Made by a program: the position numbers and the translations under genes
From: an uncultured Eubacteriales bacterium
Lineage (GTDB): Bacteria; Bacillota; Clostridia; Oscillospirales; Acutalibacteraceae
Assembly: GCA_900321905.1 (NCBI GenBank)
Contig: ONXZ01000108.1
Location: 1 to 6,035, forward strand
Direction of reading: 5' to 3'
DNA: 6,035 bases
Notes under the pieces: generated by a model
What the model was told of the DNA's origin: nothing
The model's database searches: none
Seen by the model: the letters and a program-made list of their open reading frames with translations, nothing else
Part shown: piece by piece, positions 5,497 through 6,035 of the stretch
Numbering within the stretch: position 1 is the first letter of the stretch
Layout: the number at the start of each line of letters is the position of its first letter

Positions 5497-6035
5497 TTAC
5501 TGTTGATATTCGTCATTTTCAATAAGATAAAAGGCCTGTTTGATGTCGGAATACTTAAAGCCTTTTCGCTGAAGTGCGGCAAAGACTTTATCTCTGCCTA
5601 CTTCCTGATTTAACTTTCTTGCATATTTGGTGAGTATGAGTTCGCAGACTGACGAAACATTGTCGACCTCATTTTCTTCAAACAGATTGTCGATTATTTC
5701 CGCGGAAATGCCACGCTTTCTCATTTCCTGTTTAATGAAGGATGACGACATTTTTTTGTCGTCACGAAGGTGCTTGAACAGCACATCAGCGTAATGTTCA
5801 TCGTTGAGATAGCCGAGTTCCAACATTCGCTCAATCGCTTTTTCAGCACTTACTTCGTCAATCGTGCGCAGCAGTTTAGTGCGCAGTTCTTTAACGGAAT
5901 GGTCACGGCGTGACAGCAGGTCGTAGCACTTGTTAACTGCCTTTTTGTAGTTGATTTTGACTACAAGTTCCTGCCACTCGTCCTCGTCAATATCCGTGCC
6001 GTCTTTGATAAAGTTCTCCGCCCAGAAATCAACGT
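5497..6035 (-). CDS. recX: Regulatory protein RecX (5' end cut by the window)
   Basis: RecX binds RecA filaments and modulates recombination and the SOS response. The last 178 residues are visible, and the reading frame stays open to the window edge, with the first whole codon at 6031-6033. The family is recognised by its helical repeats: KCYDLLSRRDHSVKELRTKL (about 35-54 of the visible part), then LGYLNDEHYADVLFKHLR with the typical GYLND segment, then SFIKQEMRKRGIS, and a C-terminal repeat FAALQRKGFKYSDIKQAF. Full-length RecX is usually about 200-215 residues, so some 25-35 residues with the true start lie beyond 6035. The ATG at 5824-5826 is internal and would lose the first repeat, so I do not take it as the start. 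The stop overlaps the start of rimO by 20 nt, indicating one transcript and perhaps coupled translation. The promoter is outside the window. The family assignment rests on motif recall only. Confidence 0.9.
   Translation of the reverse strand, partial: VDFWAENFIKDGTDIDEDEWQELVVKINYKKAVNKCYDLLSRRDHSVKELRTKLLRTIDEVSAEKAIERMLELGYLNDEHYADVLFKHLRDDKKMSSSFIKQEMRKRGISAEIIDNLFEENEVDNVSSVCELILTKYARKLNQEVGRDKVFAALQRKGFKYSDIKQAFYLIENDEYQQ

Larger units (their letters stand above)
4174..5516 (-). pseudogene. rimO: Ribosomal protein S12 methylthiotransferase RimO, frameshifted
   Basis: RimO is a radical-SAM enzyme that adds a methylthio group to the conserved aspartate of ribosomal protein S12. The first frame (from ATG 5514-5516) encodes MISLGCPKNQVD and INTCGFIDAAKQ, with cluster cysteines Cys17 and Cys53. 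It then shifts frame and would stop at 5274-5276 after 80 residues. The second frame carries the rest: EAIDTILEVAEYKKAG, VTGCLAERY (Cys87), the radical-SAM motif GCDNRCAYC (Cys160, 164 and 167 in the repaired protein), a TIM-barrel core, and a C-terminal TRAM domain (about 375-445). The break coincides with a tandem CTGCT-CTGCT (5329-5338). Deleting one copy leaves 1338 nt, that is 445 residues, and gives FIDAAKQEAIDTIL, the usual spacing. A restart at ATG 5212-5214 would give 346 residues without the N-terminal methylthiotransferase domain, and no ribosome binding site is seen there. The rest of the reading frame is undamaged, so the lesion is recent or a sequence error. The start overlaps recX by 20 nt and has no clear Shine-Dalgarno. 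GCPKNQ favours RimO over MiaB. Confidence 0.92.

Noticed and set aside
1..6035. Mobile element, CRISPR array, defence or toxin-antitoxin system
   Set aside because: I saw no spaced repeats, transposase or integrase motifs, tRNA-like att sites, or short two-gene toxin modules. All coding space is filled by housekeeping genes.

Overview
The window is a compact stretch of ordinary Firmicutes chromosome. I read it as a Clostridia genome, probably Oscillospiraceae/Ruminococcaceae-like. This rests on a T-box leader in front of amino-acid genes, moderate-to-low GC, strong GGAGG-type ribosome binding sites, GTG and TTG starts, and protein sequence style. The genus is inference. All six genes lie on the minus strand, so transcription runs from high to low coordinates.

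There are two transcription units. The upstream one (6035 down to 3593) is recX (cut by the window edge) - rimO - pgsA. These genes overlap by 20 and 4 nt. rimO is broken by a frameshift: the 5-base unit CTGCT is present twice in tandem at 5329-5338, and removing one copy restores a normal 445-residue RimO.

The second unit (about 3543 down to 126) is cysE - cysS - an aldo/keto reductase with two C-terminal Fe-S cysteine clusters. It starts with a sigma-A-type promoter only 5 nt past the pgsA stop. Next comes a T-box leader with a readable Stem I, a TGC (Cys) specifier, a 7-nt TGGAACC bulge and an attenuator hairpin with a GCAA loop. The unit ends in a strong intrinsic terminator at 12-46. CysE makes O-acetylserine, the cysteine precursor. 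CysS charges tRNA-Cys. The T-box would raise expression of both when tRNA-Cys is uncharged. The reductase lies 18 nt behind cysS with no visible promoter or terminator between, so it probably shares this control.

I see no mobile element, CRISPR array, tRNA or rRNA, and no new multi-gene system. The points worth a second look are the rimO duplication, the T-box details (including a possible anti-antiterminator helix), the odd start of cysE, and the Fe-S reductase placed under cysteine control.
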